Counted from the first letter of the stretch, positions 1 to 9,361 are shown. The stretch: 39,812 nt of DNA from Pseudoroseomonas ludipueritiae (GCF_014490445.1 NZ_JACTUZ010000026.1:1-39812), one strand, 5' to 3'. Notes: generated by a model from the sequence alone, not told the origin. Made by a program: numbers and translations.

Positions 1-1215
1 CTGGCCCGCGCGCAGGGCGCGGCCCGGCTGCTGGTGGTCGGCGGCGGCTTCGGTGGCGCGACCGCCGCGTCCTACGCGCGCCGCGAGCACCCTTGGCTGG
101 ACGTGACGCTCGTGGAGCAGCGGAGGTCCTACATCACCTGCCCCTATTCCAACCGCGTCCTGGCGGGCGACCTCGCGCTTGCCGACATCACCCACGGATA
201 CGAAGGCCTGCGTGCCAGGGGCGTGCGGGTGGTCCATGATCGCGCTGTCCAGCATGACCCTGTGGCGCGACGCCTGCGCCTTGGCGGCGGCGAGGTCCTT
301 TCCTACGACCGCATGATCCTCTCACCCGGCATCGCGCTGCGCCATGACGCGCTCGAAGGCTATGACGAGGCCGCATCCGCGCGGATGCCTCACGCCTGGA
401 CCGCCGCTGACGGCGCGCAGATCACGCTCCTGCGGCGGCAGTTGGAAGCCATGCCGGACGGCGGCGTGGTCGGCCTCGTCATTCCGCCCAATCCCTACCG
501 CTGCCCTCCCGGCCCTTATGAGCGGATCAGCCTGATCGCCAGCTATCTCTCGAAGCACAAGCCGCGCTCCAAGATCCTGGCCCTCGATGCCAAGGATACC
601 TTCTCCAAGCAGGCGCTGTTCCAGGATGCCTGGCGAGCCCTCTATCCCGGCATGATCGAGTGGGTCTCAGCCACGAATGACGGGCGCGTGGTCCGGGTGG
701 ACCCCGAGGCCATGGTGCTGGAGACGGAGTTCGGCACCCGCCACCGGGTGGAGGTGGCCAATGTCATCCCACCGCAATCGGCCGCCGCCATCGCGACCGA
801 CACCGGGCTGGCCGACAGCACGGGCTGGGTGCCCGTGGACCCACGGACGCTGGAGTCCCGCGTCGCACCGGGCGTCCATGTGGTAGGGGACGCGATGTTC
901 CCCGGCCCCATGCCGAAATCCGGCTTCCTCGCCAACTCGGAGGCGAAGGCCGCGGTGAGCGCGGCCGCCGCCCTGCTGCGTGGAGAAGCTCCGCCGGAGC
1001 CGATCCTCGTCAACACCTGCTATTCCCATATCGGACCGGAATACGCGATCTCGGTCGCGAACATCTTCCACGCGGACGCGGGGAGCCGGAGCTTCGCGGA
1101 GGTGCCGGGCTCCGGCGGAACTTCCCCCCGTGGTGACCTGCCGGAGCAGCGGCGGCTGGAGGCCCTGCACGCCGATGGCTGGTATGCCAGCATCACCCGC
1201 GACATGTTCGGCTGA
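1..1215 (+). CDS. fccB: Sulfide dehydrogenase (flavocytochrome c) flavoprotein subunit, 5'-truncated
   Basis: FAD-dependent oxidoreductase of the flavocytochrome c type, which oxidises sulfide in the periplasm and passes electrons to a partner cytochrome c. The reading frame is open from the first base, so the gene starts outside the window and the secretion signal is probably missing. A dinucleotide-binding loop (GGGFGGA) lies about 15 codons in. Two family cysteines are visible: one in the CPYSNRV segment and one in the YRCPPGPYE segment, in the positions that form the redox disulfide of this family. The C-terminus has the GDAMFPGPMPKSGF flavin-contact region and the NTCYSHIGPEYAISV block typical of FCSD. 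The cytochrome partner gene is not in the window and may lie upstream. Family assignment is strong; sulfide as the actual substrate is inferred. Confidence 0.85.
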   Translation: MARAQGAARLLVVGGGFGGATAASYARREHPWLDVTLVEQRRSYITCPYSNRVLAGDLALADITHGYEGLRARGVRVVHDRAVQHDPVARRLRLGGGEVLSYDRMILSPGIALRHDALEGYDEAASARMPHAWTAADGAQITLLRRQLEAMPDGGVVGLVIPPNPYRCPPGPYERISLIASYLSKHKPRSKILALDAKDTFSKQALFQDAWRALYPGMIEWVSATNDGRVVRVDPEAMVLETEFGTRHRVEVANVIPPQSAAAIATDTGLADSTGWVPVDPRTLESRVAPGVHVVGDAMFPGPMPKSGFLANSEAKAAVSAAAALLRGEAPPEPILVNTCYSHIGPEYAISVANIFHADAGSRSFAEVPGSGGTSPRGDLPEQRRLEALHADGWYASITRDMFG

Positions 1216-1545
1216 CAAGGCCCTGGCGCTCCTCGCCATCGCGCGGGGCCATGGACGCGCTTCGGAACGGGTGCGAAGGCCTGCGGCCAGGCCAGGCCGT
1301 ATCCAGCCGCGTCAGAAGTGCGGCGTCGTCCGCTTCAGTTCTTCCGGCATGACAGCTGGGTTCGGCCGGTCAGCGACAGCAAGCGTTGTGGCCGGTGTTT
1401 TGTGGCAAAGGGCTTTGCTCGGCCGGGTGTTGAGCCGCAGGGCAATTGCGTCATGATCATCGTGCCGGGCCCTATCTGATGAACGGCATATCAGCCGAAG
1501 CGCAGGCCCAGGGCAGTGATGGTAACGGCAGCAGCCGAGGCGGTC
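1216..1545. other. Non-coding gap between convergent genes
   Basis: No gene is supported here. The flavoprotein gene and the Crp/Fnr gene converge on this gap. A short inverted repeat (GCAAAG-GG-CTTTGC, 1405-1418) with flanking GGCCGG blocks could contribute to termination, but there is no T-run. Confidence 0.5.
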
Positions 1546-2289
1546 TTAGCGGCGGTAGACAGCCCTGGCGCTCCGCTCCGGTTTGAAGAGGCGGTCGGAG
1601 GCGCGGCGGGCGACGCCGTAGCATTCACAGGCGGCGCTCTCCAGGCCAGGCCGGTCCATCACCTCCACATGGCCACGCTCATAGCGGATGAACTGAGCCC
1701 TCTGCAGCGCGCCCGCAGCCACGGTCACGCCAGCGCGCCGCACTCCCAGCATCATGGCCAGGAACTCGTGGGTCATAGGAAAGCCATCCCCTTCGCTGCG
1801 GTCATGCGCCATCAGCAGCCACCGCGCCAGCCGCTGCTCGGTCTGGTGGCGGCCGTTGCAGGCCGCGGTGCGGGCCACCTGCCCATGATGGACCAGAGCA
1901 TAGCGCAGCAGCAGGTCGCGCAGGATGGGGTCCTCATCCATGGCCTGGCGCAGGGCCACGGCGCTCACGGCGAAGGCGGTGCCGGCGGCTTGCACCACAG
2001 CCTCGAGGTCGTCGAACTCATCGGCCAGGATGACGGGCAGCCCGACCACCCCCTCGAAGCCGACGAGCCCCACCTCCGTCGCATCGCCATCCTCCATCGT
2101 GGCCAGCATGGAGGCCCAGCCGCTTTCGGGGAAATAGACGGTGCTGATGGGAACTTCCGGCTCGTGCAGCACGCGGCGGATTGGCATCTCCACCTCCTCC
2201 AGCATCGGCCGGAGGCGGGCGAGGCTGTCAAATGGCAGCGCCGCGAGCAGGCGGTTGCGCGGAGAAAACGAGGATCGGCTGGTGTCCAT
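1546..2289 (-). CDS. Crp/Fnr family transcriptional regulator
   Basis: A 247-residue one-component regulator. Residues about 15-130 form a cyclic-nucleotide-binding-like beta roll (pattern FPESGWASML...GLVGFEGVVGLP), and residues about 150-215 form the winged helix-turn-helix (EFLAMMLGVRRAGVTVAAGALQ region). The N-terminus lacks the cysteine cluster of true Fnr proteins, so an oxygen-sensing Fe-S cluster is unlikely. This subgroup is common in Rhizobiales and Acetobacteraceae and usually has no assigned ligand. An AGGAGC element precedes the ATG. It is a single gene with no co-directional partner close enough for an operon. The target is unknown. Confidence 0.88.
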   Translation of the reverse strand: MDTSRSSFSPRNRLLAALPFDSLARLRPMLEEVEMPIRRVLHEPEVPISTVYFPESGWASMLATMEDGDATEVGLVGFEGVVGLPVILADEFDDLEAVVQAAGTAFAVSAVALRQAMDEDPILRDLLLRYALVHHGQVARTAACNGRHQTEQRLARWLLMAHDRSEGDGFPMTHEFLAMMLGVRRAGVTVAAGALQRAQFIRYERGHVEVMDRPGLESAACECYGVARRASDRLFKPERSARAVYRR

Positions 2290-2430
2290 GGCGGTGCTCC
2301 TGCCTCGGATATCCGCGGGACCACGTGCATCTCTCAGGCACCCGCGCAGGAGCGGTCTCGGCGGGCGGTGAAATGATTGTGGCCGCGTGCAGCCTGATTA
2401 CACCTCTGAACGGCACGGTGGGATGAAATT

Positions 2431-2456
2431 CGCCCGCTTCGGCCTGGCGGCGGGCG
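2431..2456 (-). terminator. Possible terminator after the aconitase-like gene
   Basis: A 7-bp inverted repeat (CGCCCGC / GCGGGCG, 12-nt loop) lies just past the stop codon of the minus-strand operon. On that strand it is followed by AATTTC, a weak T-rich tail. Confidence 0.4.
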
Positions 2457-2462
2457 CGAGGG

Positions 2463-4427
2463 TCATGCCTGTCCCGCCGCCTGAGGAAGGCCCGCACGTT
2501 CCTGCAAGCCTTCAAAGGACACCAGCTCACCAACAATGGCGCTCGCGGCAACGGTCGGCGGGCTCGCGAGCCAGACGCCGCCCGGGCCGCCACGGCCAGG
2601 GAAGTTGCGGTTGATGGCGCTGACGGTCACCTGCTCGGGGCGCGTGGATGTGCCCGGGCCGCAATTGGCGCAGGCGCCGCAGGCGGGTTGCAGGATCTGG
2701 GCGCCGACCTTCTCGAAGGTCTCCAGGTATCCCTTGGCTTCGCAGTAATCCCGCACCGCCGTCGTGCCGAACTGAAGATACAGCTCCACGCCCTTGGCGA
2801 CGCGCAGCCCGCGCTCCGCGGCCCAGGCCAGCACCTCGTGATAGCGGTCGAAATCCTCCCGCTTGCCGGCGGTGCAGGAGCCGCCATAGGCGATGTCGAT
2901 CCGCACGGGGGAGGGGAGGGTGGCAAGGTCCAGCCCCCGTCCCGGGTCGCCGGGCGCCGCCACCATGGGCGAGAGGCGGGACAGATCGACCGTGATCCGG
3001 CCGGCATAGCTGGCGCCCGGGTCGCTGCGCATCCAGGGCTCGACCGGGACATCAATGCCGCGCCGCTCACGCAGGAAGCGCCGCGTTTCCTCATCCGGCT
3101 CCACGATGCCGCTGAAGCCGCCCAGCTCGGCGGTCATGTTGGTCAGGGTGGTGCGCTCGTCGGTGTTCAGCCCCGCGATGCCAGGGCCGCCGAACTCGAA
3201 GATCTTGCCCACGCCTTCGCCGGCACGCAGGGAGGGCAGTGCCAGCAGATGCAGCACCAGGTCCTTCGCCGTGACGCCGCGCGGCAGCGTGCCTTCCAGC
3301 TCGATCCGCAGCACGGAGGGAACCGCGAGCCGGACGGCGCCCGTGGTCATGGCATTGGCCATGTCCGTGGTGCCCACGCCGAAGGCGAGGCAGCCCAGCG
3401 CCCCGCTGTGCGGCGTATGGGAATCCGTGCCGGCGATGAGCTGGCCGGGCAGCGCGTATTGCTCCGCCATCAGGGCGTGGGAAATGCCTTCGGAGCCTTC
3501 GCCGCCGGGCAGGTAGCCATGGTCGCGAAGCCCATGCTCGGCCACGAAGGCGCGGTGCGCCTCCGACAGCGCCCGGACCTGCGGCAGAAGGCCGCGCGCC
3601 ACATGGGCGGCGCTGCGGTGCGCGTAGGAATAGTGATCCTCGAAGGTGAGGATGCTCTCCGGGTTCCGGAGCGTCAGGGCCTCGCCAAAGGCTTCGCGCA
3701 GCATGAAGCGGCACATGGCCGTGTAGATATCATGGATGAAGCGGAAATCCGGCCGCACGAAGGCGCTCTGCCCCGGCGCGAACCCTGTCTCGATCCCTGG
3801 AACGGCCAGCGCGTGCCGGGCCAGGATCTTCTCGGCCAGGGTCAGCGGCCCCCGCGGCACCGCGCCTGCCAGCGCGGCCGCGCCCAGCCGCTCGCGCCCG
3901 TAATTCAGCAGCCCACCGGCACGCAGGACCGCGGCCGCCACGGGGTCACGGCCCGCGACAAGCTCCTCCACCTCGATGGCTTCGCCCTGGCGGATGCGTT
4001 CGACGAGGCCGAGATCGGTGGAGGTGAAGAGGCCGAGATTGTCGGCATTCTGACGGTAGATGCGCTCGAAGCTCTCGGCGATGACGAGGCGGATGCCGGC
4101 CATCCGCTCCGCCAGCGGGGAATGCTCGCGCGAGGAGCCCTTGCCATAGCGTGCCCCGCCGACCGTGACCGAAAAGCCCCCCTGCCGCACCGCGCCCACC
4201 CCGATGGGCAGCGCATCCCCGGCCTTCACCCCGGTATAGGCATGATCCGCCAGCCGCTCGTCGAAATAGACGAGTGAGGGGAGGGGCGTGATCTCGTCGG
4301 TGGAGATCTCGGTCCTCAGCGCCCCGGCCGAAGCCAAGCCGAGATCCTGCCCGCCGAGCTGCGCCGCGATGGCGGCAGGATCGGTGGAGAGGAGGAGGAT
4401 GCGCCCAGGCAGGGGGAGCGTGGTCAT
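2463..4427 (-). CDS. Aconitase-family hydratase/isomerase, swivel domain first
   Basis: A 654-residue Fe-S dehydratase. Unlike AcnA, the swivel (LeuD-like) domain is N-terminal, about residues 1-190, with the substrate-binding GSSREH loop at 97-102. The catalytic LeuC-like domain fills the rest, with the TDSHTPHSGALG segment, a GSCTAGKR cysteine at 518 and a CGAC pair at 583/586 as the expected [4Fe-4S] ligands. All key residues seem present. It is the last gene of a minus-strand operon and overlaps the CoA-transferase gene by an ATGA. The family moves a hydroxyl between neighbouring carbons of a di- or tricarboxylic acid. With a CoA-transferase and an HMG-CoA-lyase homologue beside it, it more likely isomerises a dedicated hydroxy acid than serves the TCA cycle. 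The substrate is unknown. Confidence 0.85.
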   Translation of the reverse strand: MTTLPLPGRILLLSTDPAAIAAQLGGQDLGLASAGALRTEISTDEITPLPSLVYFDERLADHAYTGVKAGDALPIGVGAVRQGGFSVTVGGARYGKGSSREHSPLAERMAGIRLVIAESFERIYRQNADNLGLFTSTDLGLVERIRQGEAIEVEELVAGRDPVAAAVLRAGGLLNYGRERLGAAALAGAVPRGPLTLAEKILARHALAVPGIETGFAPGQSAFVRPDFRFIHDIYTAMCRFMLREAFGEALTLRNPESILTFEDHYSYAHRSAAHVARGLLPQVRALSEAHRAFVAEHGLRDHGYLPGGEGSEGISHALMAEQYALPGQLIAGTDSHTPHSGALGCLAFGVGTTDMANAMTTGAVRLAVPSVLRIELEGTLPRGVTAKDLVLHLLALPSLRAGEGVGKIFEFGGPGIAGLNTDERTTLTNMTAELGGFSGIVEPDEETRRFLRERRGIDVPVEPWMRSDPGASYAGRITVDLSRLSPMVAAPGDPGRGLDLATLPSPVRIDIAYGGSCTAGKREDFDRYHEVLAWAAERGLRVAKGVELYLQFGTTAVRDYCEAKGYLETFEKVGAQILQPACGACANCGPGTSTRPEQVTVSAINRNFPGRGGPGGVWLASPPTVAASAIVGELVSFEGLQERAGLPQAAGQA

Positions 4428-5683
4428 TCGGCCGCCTGTGGCAGGCTTGTGGAGGCCCAGAGCGTGCCATCGGCGACCATGGCGGCGATCTCCGCATCGC
4501 TCAGCCCGGCTTCCCGAGCGATATCGGCGCTGTGCTCACCGCTGCGTGGCGGCTGGCGGCGGATGCCCATGCGGCGCCCATCAAGCGAGATGGGAAGGCC
4601 GGGCAGGCCGGCGGCAGGCTGCGCCGGCACGCCGCCGGGCGCGCCCTGGGCGCTGGTCAGATCGGTGTCGAGCAAGCCGCCGGAGGCGCGCAGATGCGGG
4701 TCCTCGAACAGGTCGGCCGGCTTGGCGATGGGCGCGAAGGGCAGGCCCAGCGCCTCGCAACGCGCCATCAGCTCCGCCTTGGGCAGGCTGCGGAAGACGG
4801 AAGCGATGCGCGGCAGGTAGCGGGAGCGGTCGGCCACGCGCTTGGACTGGGTGCTGAGGGAGGGGTCGGCCAGCAGCTCCCCCAACCCGAAGGCCTCGCA
4901 GAAGCCGCGCCACTGCGTCTCGGTCACCACACCGACGAAGACCTGCTCACCCGGGTCGGCGCTGTCGAAGACGTCATAGACCGACCAGGGCTTCTGCATC
5001 GCGGGGTCGGCGAAGGGGGGCGGGTTGCGGCCGGTGATGGCGGCGCCGGCCATGTGCTGCGCCATCATCACCATGTTGGTCTCGAAGAGGCCGGACTGCA
5101 CATGGGTGCCACGGCCGGTCGTCTCCCGCTCCCGCAGCGCGGCCAGGATGCCGATGACGCCGAAGAGGCCCCCCATGATGTCGTTGACCGAGGCGCCGGC
5201 CCGGAGCGGCTGGCCCGGCGGGCCGGTCATGTAGGCGAGGCCGCCCATCATCTGCACCACCTCGTCCAGCGCGGCGCGATGCTCATAAGGGCCGGGCAGG
5301 AAGCCCTTGCAGGAGCAATAAACGAGCTTCGGGTTGAGCGCCGAGAGCGCCTCGTAACCCAGGCCCAGCTTGTCCATGGCGCCGGGACGGAAATTCTCCA
5401 CCACCACATCCGCCTGCGCCGCCAGCTTGCGGACGAGTTCAAGGCTCGCCGGCTGCTTCAGGTCCAGGCTCAGGCTGCGCTTGTTGCGGTTGAAGGAAGG
5501 GAAGAAGCCGATGGCGGCCCCCATCAGGCGGCGCGTGTTGTCGCCATCCGGGCCGGGCTCCACCTTCACCACATCGGCGCCGAGATCGGCCAGCACCATG
5601 GCGCAGCTCGGCCCCATGATCATGTGGGTGAATTCCAGCACGCGGATGCCGCTCAGGGGGCCTGGCTTCGTTGTTTCGCTCAT
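4424..5683 (-). CDS. CaiB/BaiF family III CoA-transferase
   Basis: A 419-residue family III CoA-transferase, which moves CoA between carboxylic acids through an aspartyl-CoA anhydride. The N-terminal signature (GIRVLEFTHMIMGPSCAMVLADLGADVVKVE, read from residue 12) and the AALDEVVQ segment, placing the catalytic Asp at 140, are both intact. The C-terminal half has the usual small second domain. It starts 12 bases after the lyase stop, with GGAG before the ATG, and overlaps the aconitase-like gene by 4 bases, so translation is probably coupled. Its likely role is to activate the hydroxy acid that the neighbouring lyase then cleaves. The CoA donor (succinyl-CoA is usual) cannot be read from the sequence. 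Confidence 0.9.
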   Translation of the reverse strand: MSETTKPGPLSGIRVLEFTHMIMGPSCAMVLADLGADVVKVEPGPDGDNTRRLMGAAIGFFPSFNRNKRSLSLDLKQPASLELVRKLAAQADVVVENFRPGAMDKLGLGYEALSALNPKLVYCSCKGFLPGPYEHRAALDEVVQMMGGLAYMTGPPGQPLRAGASVNDIMGGLFGVIGILAALRERETTGRGTHVQSGLFETNMVMMAQHMAGAAITGRNPPPFADPAMQKPWSVYDVFDSADPGEQVFVGVVTETQWRGFCEAFGLGELLADPSLSTQSKRVADRSRYLPRIASVFRSLPKAELMARCEALGLPFAPIAKPADLFEDPHLRASGGLLDTDLTSAQGAPGGVPAQPAAGLPGLPISLDGRRMGIRRQPPRSGEHSADIAREAGLSDAEIAAMVADGTLWASTSLPQAAE

Positions 5684-5695
5684 GATCGGGCTCCG

Positions 5696-6649
5696 TCAGG
5701 CGGCGTGGCGCGCGGGGTGGAACGTGCGGGGAATGCCGGCGGCGGCCACGCGGCCGGACAGGGGCTCACCGGGCAGCCCGGCGCGCAGCGGCTCGCGCGC
5801 GGCGATCAGGGCGGCGAGGTCGATGCCGGTATCGAAGCCCTCGGATTCCAGCAGGTAGACGAGGTCCTCGGTATTGATGTTGCCGACCGAGCCCGGCGCG
5901 AAGGGGCAGCCGCCCAACCCGCCCAGCGCGGCATCGAAGCCGCGCACGTCTTCCTCCAGCGCGGCCAGCACATTCGCAAGGCCCGTGCCCATGGTATCGT
6001 GCAGGTGCAGGTTGCCGAAGCGCTCCACGCCGACCACGCCGCGCACCGCCCGCACCAGCCGCCGGACCTTGGCCGGGTTGGCGTAGCCCAACGTATCCGC
6101 CAGGGCGACGGTATCGGCCCCGGCCTCCACCAGTTCCGCCGCGAGGGCCACCACCTCATCCTCCGGCACCACGCCTTGCAGCGAGCAGCCGAAGGCGGTG
6201 GAGATGCCGGCCTCGATGCGCGGCGCCGCCCCTTCCAGGGAGCGCGCCCATGCGACGATGGCGCGGAAGGCCTCCACCTGCTCCGCCCGGCTGCGGCGGA
6301 CATTAGAGCGGCTATGCGCCTCGCTGGCGGAAACAGGAATCACCAGGGTCTGCGCCCCAGCGGCGGCGGCATTCTGCGCCCCGCGCAGATTGGGCGCGAG
6401 CGCCACGGCATGCACCGCGGGATGGTTCTGGCGCACGGCGCGCACGAGTTCGGCGGCATCGGCCATCTGCGGCATGGCGGCGGGGGGCACGAAGCTCGCC
6501 ACGTCGATTTCCCGCAGCCCGGCCTCCACCATGGCGGCGATCCAGCGCAGCTTCGCCTCGGTCGGCATGATGGCGCGGCTGTTCTGCAGCCCGTCGCGCG
6601 GCCCCACCTCGCGCACCAGCGCGGCGGGCCTTTCTGGCAAGTTCCTCAT
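5696..6649 (-). CDS. HMG-CoA lyase family protein
   Basis: A 317-residue TIM-barrel retro-Claisen lyase of the HMG-CoA lyase/DRE-TIM group. The RDGLQ motif (residues 18-22), the metal-binding LHLHD (H215, H217) and the catalytic loop cysteine C248 in GGCPFAPGS are present, followed by NINTEDLVYLLE, so the enzyme should be active. The frame extends further 5', but that part overlaps the LysR gene and has no family similarity; the ATG at 6649 puts the RDG motif at the normal distance from the N-terminus. It lies 7 bases after the LysR stop. With the CoA-transferase it could cleave HMG-CoA, citramalyl-CoA or a similar 3-hydroxyacyl-CoA; the neighbouring aconitase-like gene argues against simple leucine catabolism. 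Confidence 0.88.
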   Translation of the reverse strand: MRNLPERPAALVREVGPRDGLQNSRAIMPTEAKLRWIAAMVEAGLREIDVASFVPPAAMPQMADAAELVRAVRQNHPAVHAVALAPNLRGAQNAAAAGAQTLVIPVSASEAHSRSNVRRSRAEQVEAFRAIVAWARSLEGAAPRIEAGISTAFGCSLQGVVPEDEVVALAAELVEAGADTVALADTLGYANPAKVRRLVRAVRGVVGVERFGNLHLHDTMGTGLANVLAALEEDVRGFDAALGGLGGCPFAPGSVGNINTEDLVYLLESEGFDTGIDLAALIAAREPLRAGLPGEPLSGRVAAAGIPRTFHPARHAA

Positions 6650-6656
6650 GGCGCCA

Positions 6657-7619
6657 TCATGCCCCCGCGGATCGCGCGGAAGAAGCGCCATTTCGCGGCT
6701 CCAGCATGCGTGGCTGGCGCATGCTGGCCAGGAGATGGTCACGCAGGAGGCGGGCAGGGGGCGGAAGCGTCTCCGCAGGCCTGGCGACCAGCCGCAGGCT
6801 CCGCCGCGCCCAGGCTTCCCGCAGTGCCACCGCCTTCAGCCCGGCCTGCTCAAGGCCCGTGCGCACCAGCCCGTCCGGCATGATGGTCACGCCCAGTCCG
6901 GCCGCCACGAGGCTGCGCGCCGCGTCCGTGCCCACCACATGGAAGCGAAAGACCAGGCTGCGCCCGAGCTTCCGGGCCTGCTCTTCCAGCAGGAGGGACA
7001 GCGCCCCACCCTCCTGCACACCGATGAGAGGGTGGTCCAGCACCTCCGCGAAGCGCAGGCCCGGGCGGGAGGCGAGGGCATGCCCGCATGGCACGAGGAC
7101 CACGAGCTGGTCCCGCCGCCATGGCCAGCTTTGCAGCGGCGCCGGCACCTCGCCCGCGCCGGTGACGAGGCCGAGGTCGGCGCGCCCTTCCATGAGGTCG
7201 TGCAGCACGGTGGAACTCGCTTCCTCGCGCAGCTCCACGCGTATTCCAGGCCGCTCCTGGAGAAAGGCGGCGAGAAGGGGGCCGAGGTCGGGGCCGCCGA
7301 TCACCGAGGATGTGGCGTGCAGGCGGACATGCCCCTGCCCCCCGGCGGCGAAGGCCCGCAGGTCATCCGCCATGCGTGCCGAGAGGTCGAACAGCGCCCG
7401 CGCATGCTGCGCGACCGCCTCTCCCGCCACCGTCGGGCGCACGCCGCGCGCCCCTCTGTGGAGGAGCGGCAGGCCACAGGCCTCCTCCAGCAGGCGGATG
7501 CGCTTGGCGGCGGCCGAACTGGCGATCGCGCAACGCAGCGCGGCGCGGGTGATGCTGCCCAGTTCCACCGCGGCCAGGAAGAGCCGCAGCGTTACCCAAT
7601 CCGCCTGAACGCCCTGCAT
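6657..7619 (-). CDS. LysR family transcriptional regulator
   Basis: A 320-residue LysR regulator. Residues about 8-65 are the winged HTH (LRLFLAAVELGSITRAALRCAIASSAAAKRI region) and about 95-295 the periplasmic-binding-protein-like effector domain. It lies 7 bases upstream of the lyase gene on the same strand and diverges from the binding-protein gene. It probably controls its own operon and that gene, with a carboxylate from the pathway as effector (inference). Co-transcription with its targets is less usual than the classic divergent LysR layout. The last 25 or so residues look like a non-conserved tail. Confidence 0.88.
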   Translation of the reverse strand: MQGVQADWVTLRLFLAAVELGSITRAALRCAIASSAAAKRIRLLEEACGLPLLHRGARGVRPTVAGEAVAQHARALFDLSARMADDLRAFAAGGQGHVRLHATSSVIGGPDLGPLLAAFLQERPGIRVELREEASSTVLHDLMEGRADLGLVTGAGEVPAPLQSWPWRRDQLVVLVPCGHALASRPGLRFAEVLDHPLIGVQEGGALSLLLEEQARKLGRSLVFRFHVVGTDAARSLVAAGLGVTIMPDGLVRTGLEQAGLKAVALREAWARRSLRLVARPAETLPPPARLLRDHLLASMRQPRMLEPRNGASSARSAGA

Positions 7620-7771
7620 TGCCTTCCGCCGTGCCTTCCGCTGCCCGCCGGATCATGCGCCGAAGCGGCCGGGGCCGGAAAGCCGGGCTTGGCGCCCGCC
7701 GGCACCCTGCTCTAGATGAAGAAAGATTCAAAATGGCCGACCGGCTGAAGCCGGCGGCAGGAGGAAGCGCA

Positions 7772-9361
7772 ATGAAGAGGCGTCAGTTTCTGTTGGCCGG
7801 TGCCGGAGTGGGCGCCGGCATGCTGGCCGCGCCACGCCTTTCCCTTGCCCAGGGCCGCACGGTGCTGCGGGTCATCCCCCAGGCGGATCTGGCGGTGCTC
7901 GACCCGGGAATCACGACCGCGACCGTGACCCGCAACCATGGCTTCATGGTCTTCGACACGCTCTACGGCATGAACGCGGCTGGTGAGCCCGTGCCGGAGA
8001 TGGTGGGCGCGCAGGAGGTTTCCGAGGACGGCAAGGTCTGGACCCTGCGGTTGCGCGACGGCCTGCGCTTCCATGATGGCGAGCCGGTGCGGGCGGAGGA
8101 TTGCGTGGCCAGCCTGCGACGCTGGGCGCGGCGCGACCCTTTCGGCAAGACGCTGATGGCGGCGACGGACGAACTCTCCGCCGTGGATGACCGCACGCTC
8201 CGCTTCCGCCTGAAGCGCCCCTTCCCGCTGCTGCCGCAGGCCCTGGCCAAGACCACCCCCTACACGCCCTTCATCATGCCGGCGAGGATTTTGCCGGGCG
8301 ACCCGAACGCCGCCGTCACGGAGATGATCGGGAGCGGGCCATTCCGCTTCATGCCGAACGAGCGGCTTCCGGGCGCGCGGGTGGTCTATACCCGCTTCGA
8401 TGGCTACGTGCCGCGCTCCGAGGGAACGCCGGGCATTTCCGCCGGCCCGAAGGTCGTCCATGTCGAGCGTGTCGAATGGCATATCGTCCCCGACGCCTCC
8501 ACGGCCCAGGCCGCGATGCAGCAGGGTGAGATGGATTGGTGGGAGAGGCCGATCCCCGACCTGCTTCCCCTGCTGCGCCGCGACCGCTCCCTGAAAGTGG
8601 AGATCACCAACCGGGCGGGCACGATGGCCTTCCTGCAGTTCAACCACCTTTATCCGCCCTTCAACAACGTGGCCATCCGCCGGGTGGTGCTCTCCGCCAT
8701 CAACCAGGAGGACTATGCCGCGGCGATGGGCGGGTCTGACTCCTCCCTTCATGGCGGCAAGGTCGGCATCTTCCTGCCGGGCGCCCCCATGGCCACGGAT
8801 GCCGGGATCGAGGCGATGGCCGGCCGCACCGATTTCGACCAGCTGCGCCGCGAGCTGGCCGAGGCAGGCTACAATGGCGAGCCCGTCGTCATGCTGGTCG
8901 GCACCGACAGCCCGGTGAACAATGCGGCAAGCGAGGTAACGGCCGACCTGCTGCGCAAGATGGGCTTCAACGTCGATTACCGCGCGATGGACTGGGGCAG
9001 CGTGGTGCAGCGGCGCACCAGCCAGCAGCCGCCGGACAAGGGGGGCTGGAACCTCTTCGCCGTCAGCGCCGATGGCGATTACTTCCAGGACCCGACCGTC
9101 GTGCCCTCCATCCGCGCCAATGGCAAGGATGCCTGGATCGGCTGGCCGGACAGCCCGGCGATCGAGGCACTGTACCGCGACTGGTTCCTGGCGCCCGATC
9201 AGGAGCGGAGAAAGGCCATCGCGCGGGAGCTGCAGCTTCAGACGTTGAAGGACGTGACGTGGATTCCTGTCGGCCAGGTGTTCCTGCCTACCGTGGTCCG
9301 CAAAGGTGTCTCTGGCATGCTGCCGGGCTTCATCAAGTTCTGGAATGTCAGGAAGGACTAA
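7772..9361 (+). CDS. ABC transporter substrate-binding protein, family 5
   Basis: A 529-residue periplasmic binding protein of the peptide/opine/nickel family (SBP_bac_5). The start at 7772 is supported by AGGAGG seven bases upstream and by an immediate twin-arginine-like signal (MKRRQFLLAGAGVGAG, cleaved after SLAQ). Upstream in-frame ATGs are possible but lack both. Family landmarks include LRDGLRFHDGEPVRAEDCV and the YPPFNNVAIRRVVLSAINQEDY segment. No permease or ATPase gene is adjacent, so it must use transporter parts encoded elsewhere. It diverges from the LysR/lyase operon, so its ligand may be the acid used there (inference). Confidence 0.88.
   Translation: MKRRQFLLAGAGVGAGMLAAPRLSLAQGRTVLRVIPQADLAVLDPGITTATVTRNHGFMVFDTLYGMNAAGEPVPEMVGAQEVSEDGKVWTLRLRDGLRFHDGEPVRAEDCVASLRRWARRDPFGKTLMAATDELSAVDDRTLRFRLKRPFPLLPQALAKTTPYTPFIMPARILPGDPNAAVTEMIGSGPFRFMPNERLPGARVVYTRFDGYVPRSEGTPGISAGPKVVHVERVEWHIVPDASTAQAAMQQGEMDWWERPIPDLLPLLRRDRSLKVEITNRAGTMAFLQFNHLYPPFNNVAIRRVVLSAINQEDYAAAMGGSDSSLHGGKVGIFLPGAPMATDAGIEAMAGRTDFDQLRRELAEAGYNGEPVVMLVGTDSPVNNAASEVTADLLRKMGFNVDYRAMDWGSVVQRRTSQQPPDKGGWNLFAVSADGDYFQDPTVVPSIRANGKDAWIGWPDSPAIEALYRDWFLAPDQERRKAIARELQLQTLKDVTWIPVGQVFLPTVVRKGVSGMLPGFIKFWNVRKD

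Noticed and set aside
2688-4277. A 529-codon plus-strand open frame
   Set aside because: Antisense to the aconitase-like gene, whose catalytic motifs are all intact.
4532-6883. A 783-codon plus-strand open frame
   Set aside because: It is antisense to the CoA-transferase and lyase genes, is rich in His/Gly/Ala/Arg, and has no family similarity. It is a by-product of high GC and lack of stops.
7717-7730. TGAA-N6-TTCA as a LysR site between the first LysR gene and the binding-protein gene
   Set aside because: Arms of four bases are too short to separate from chance.
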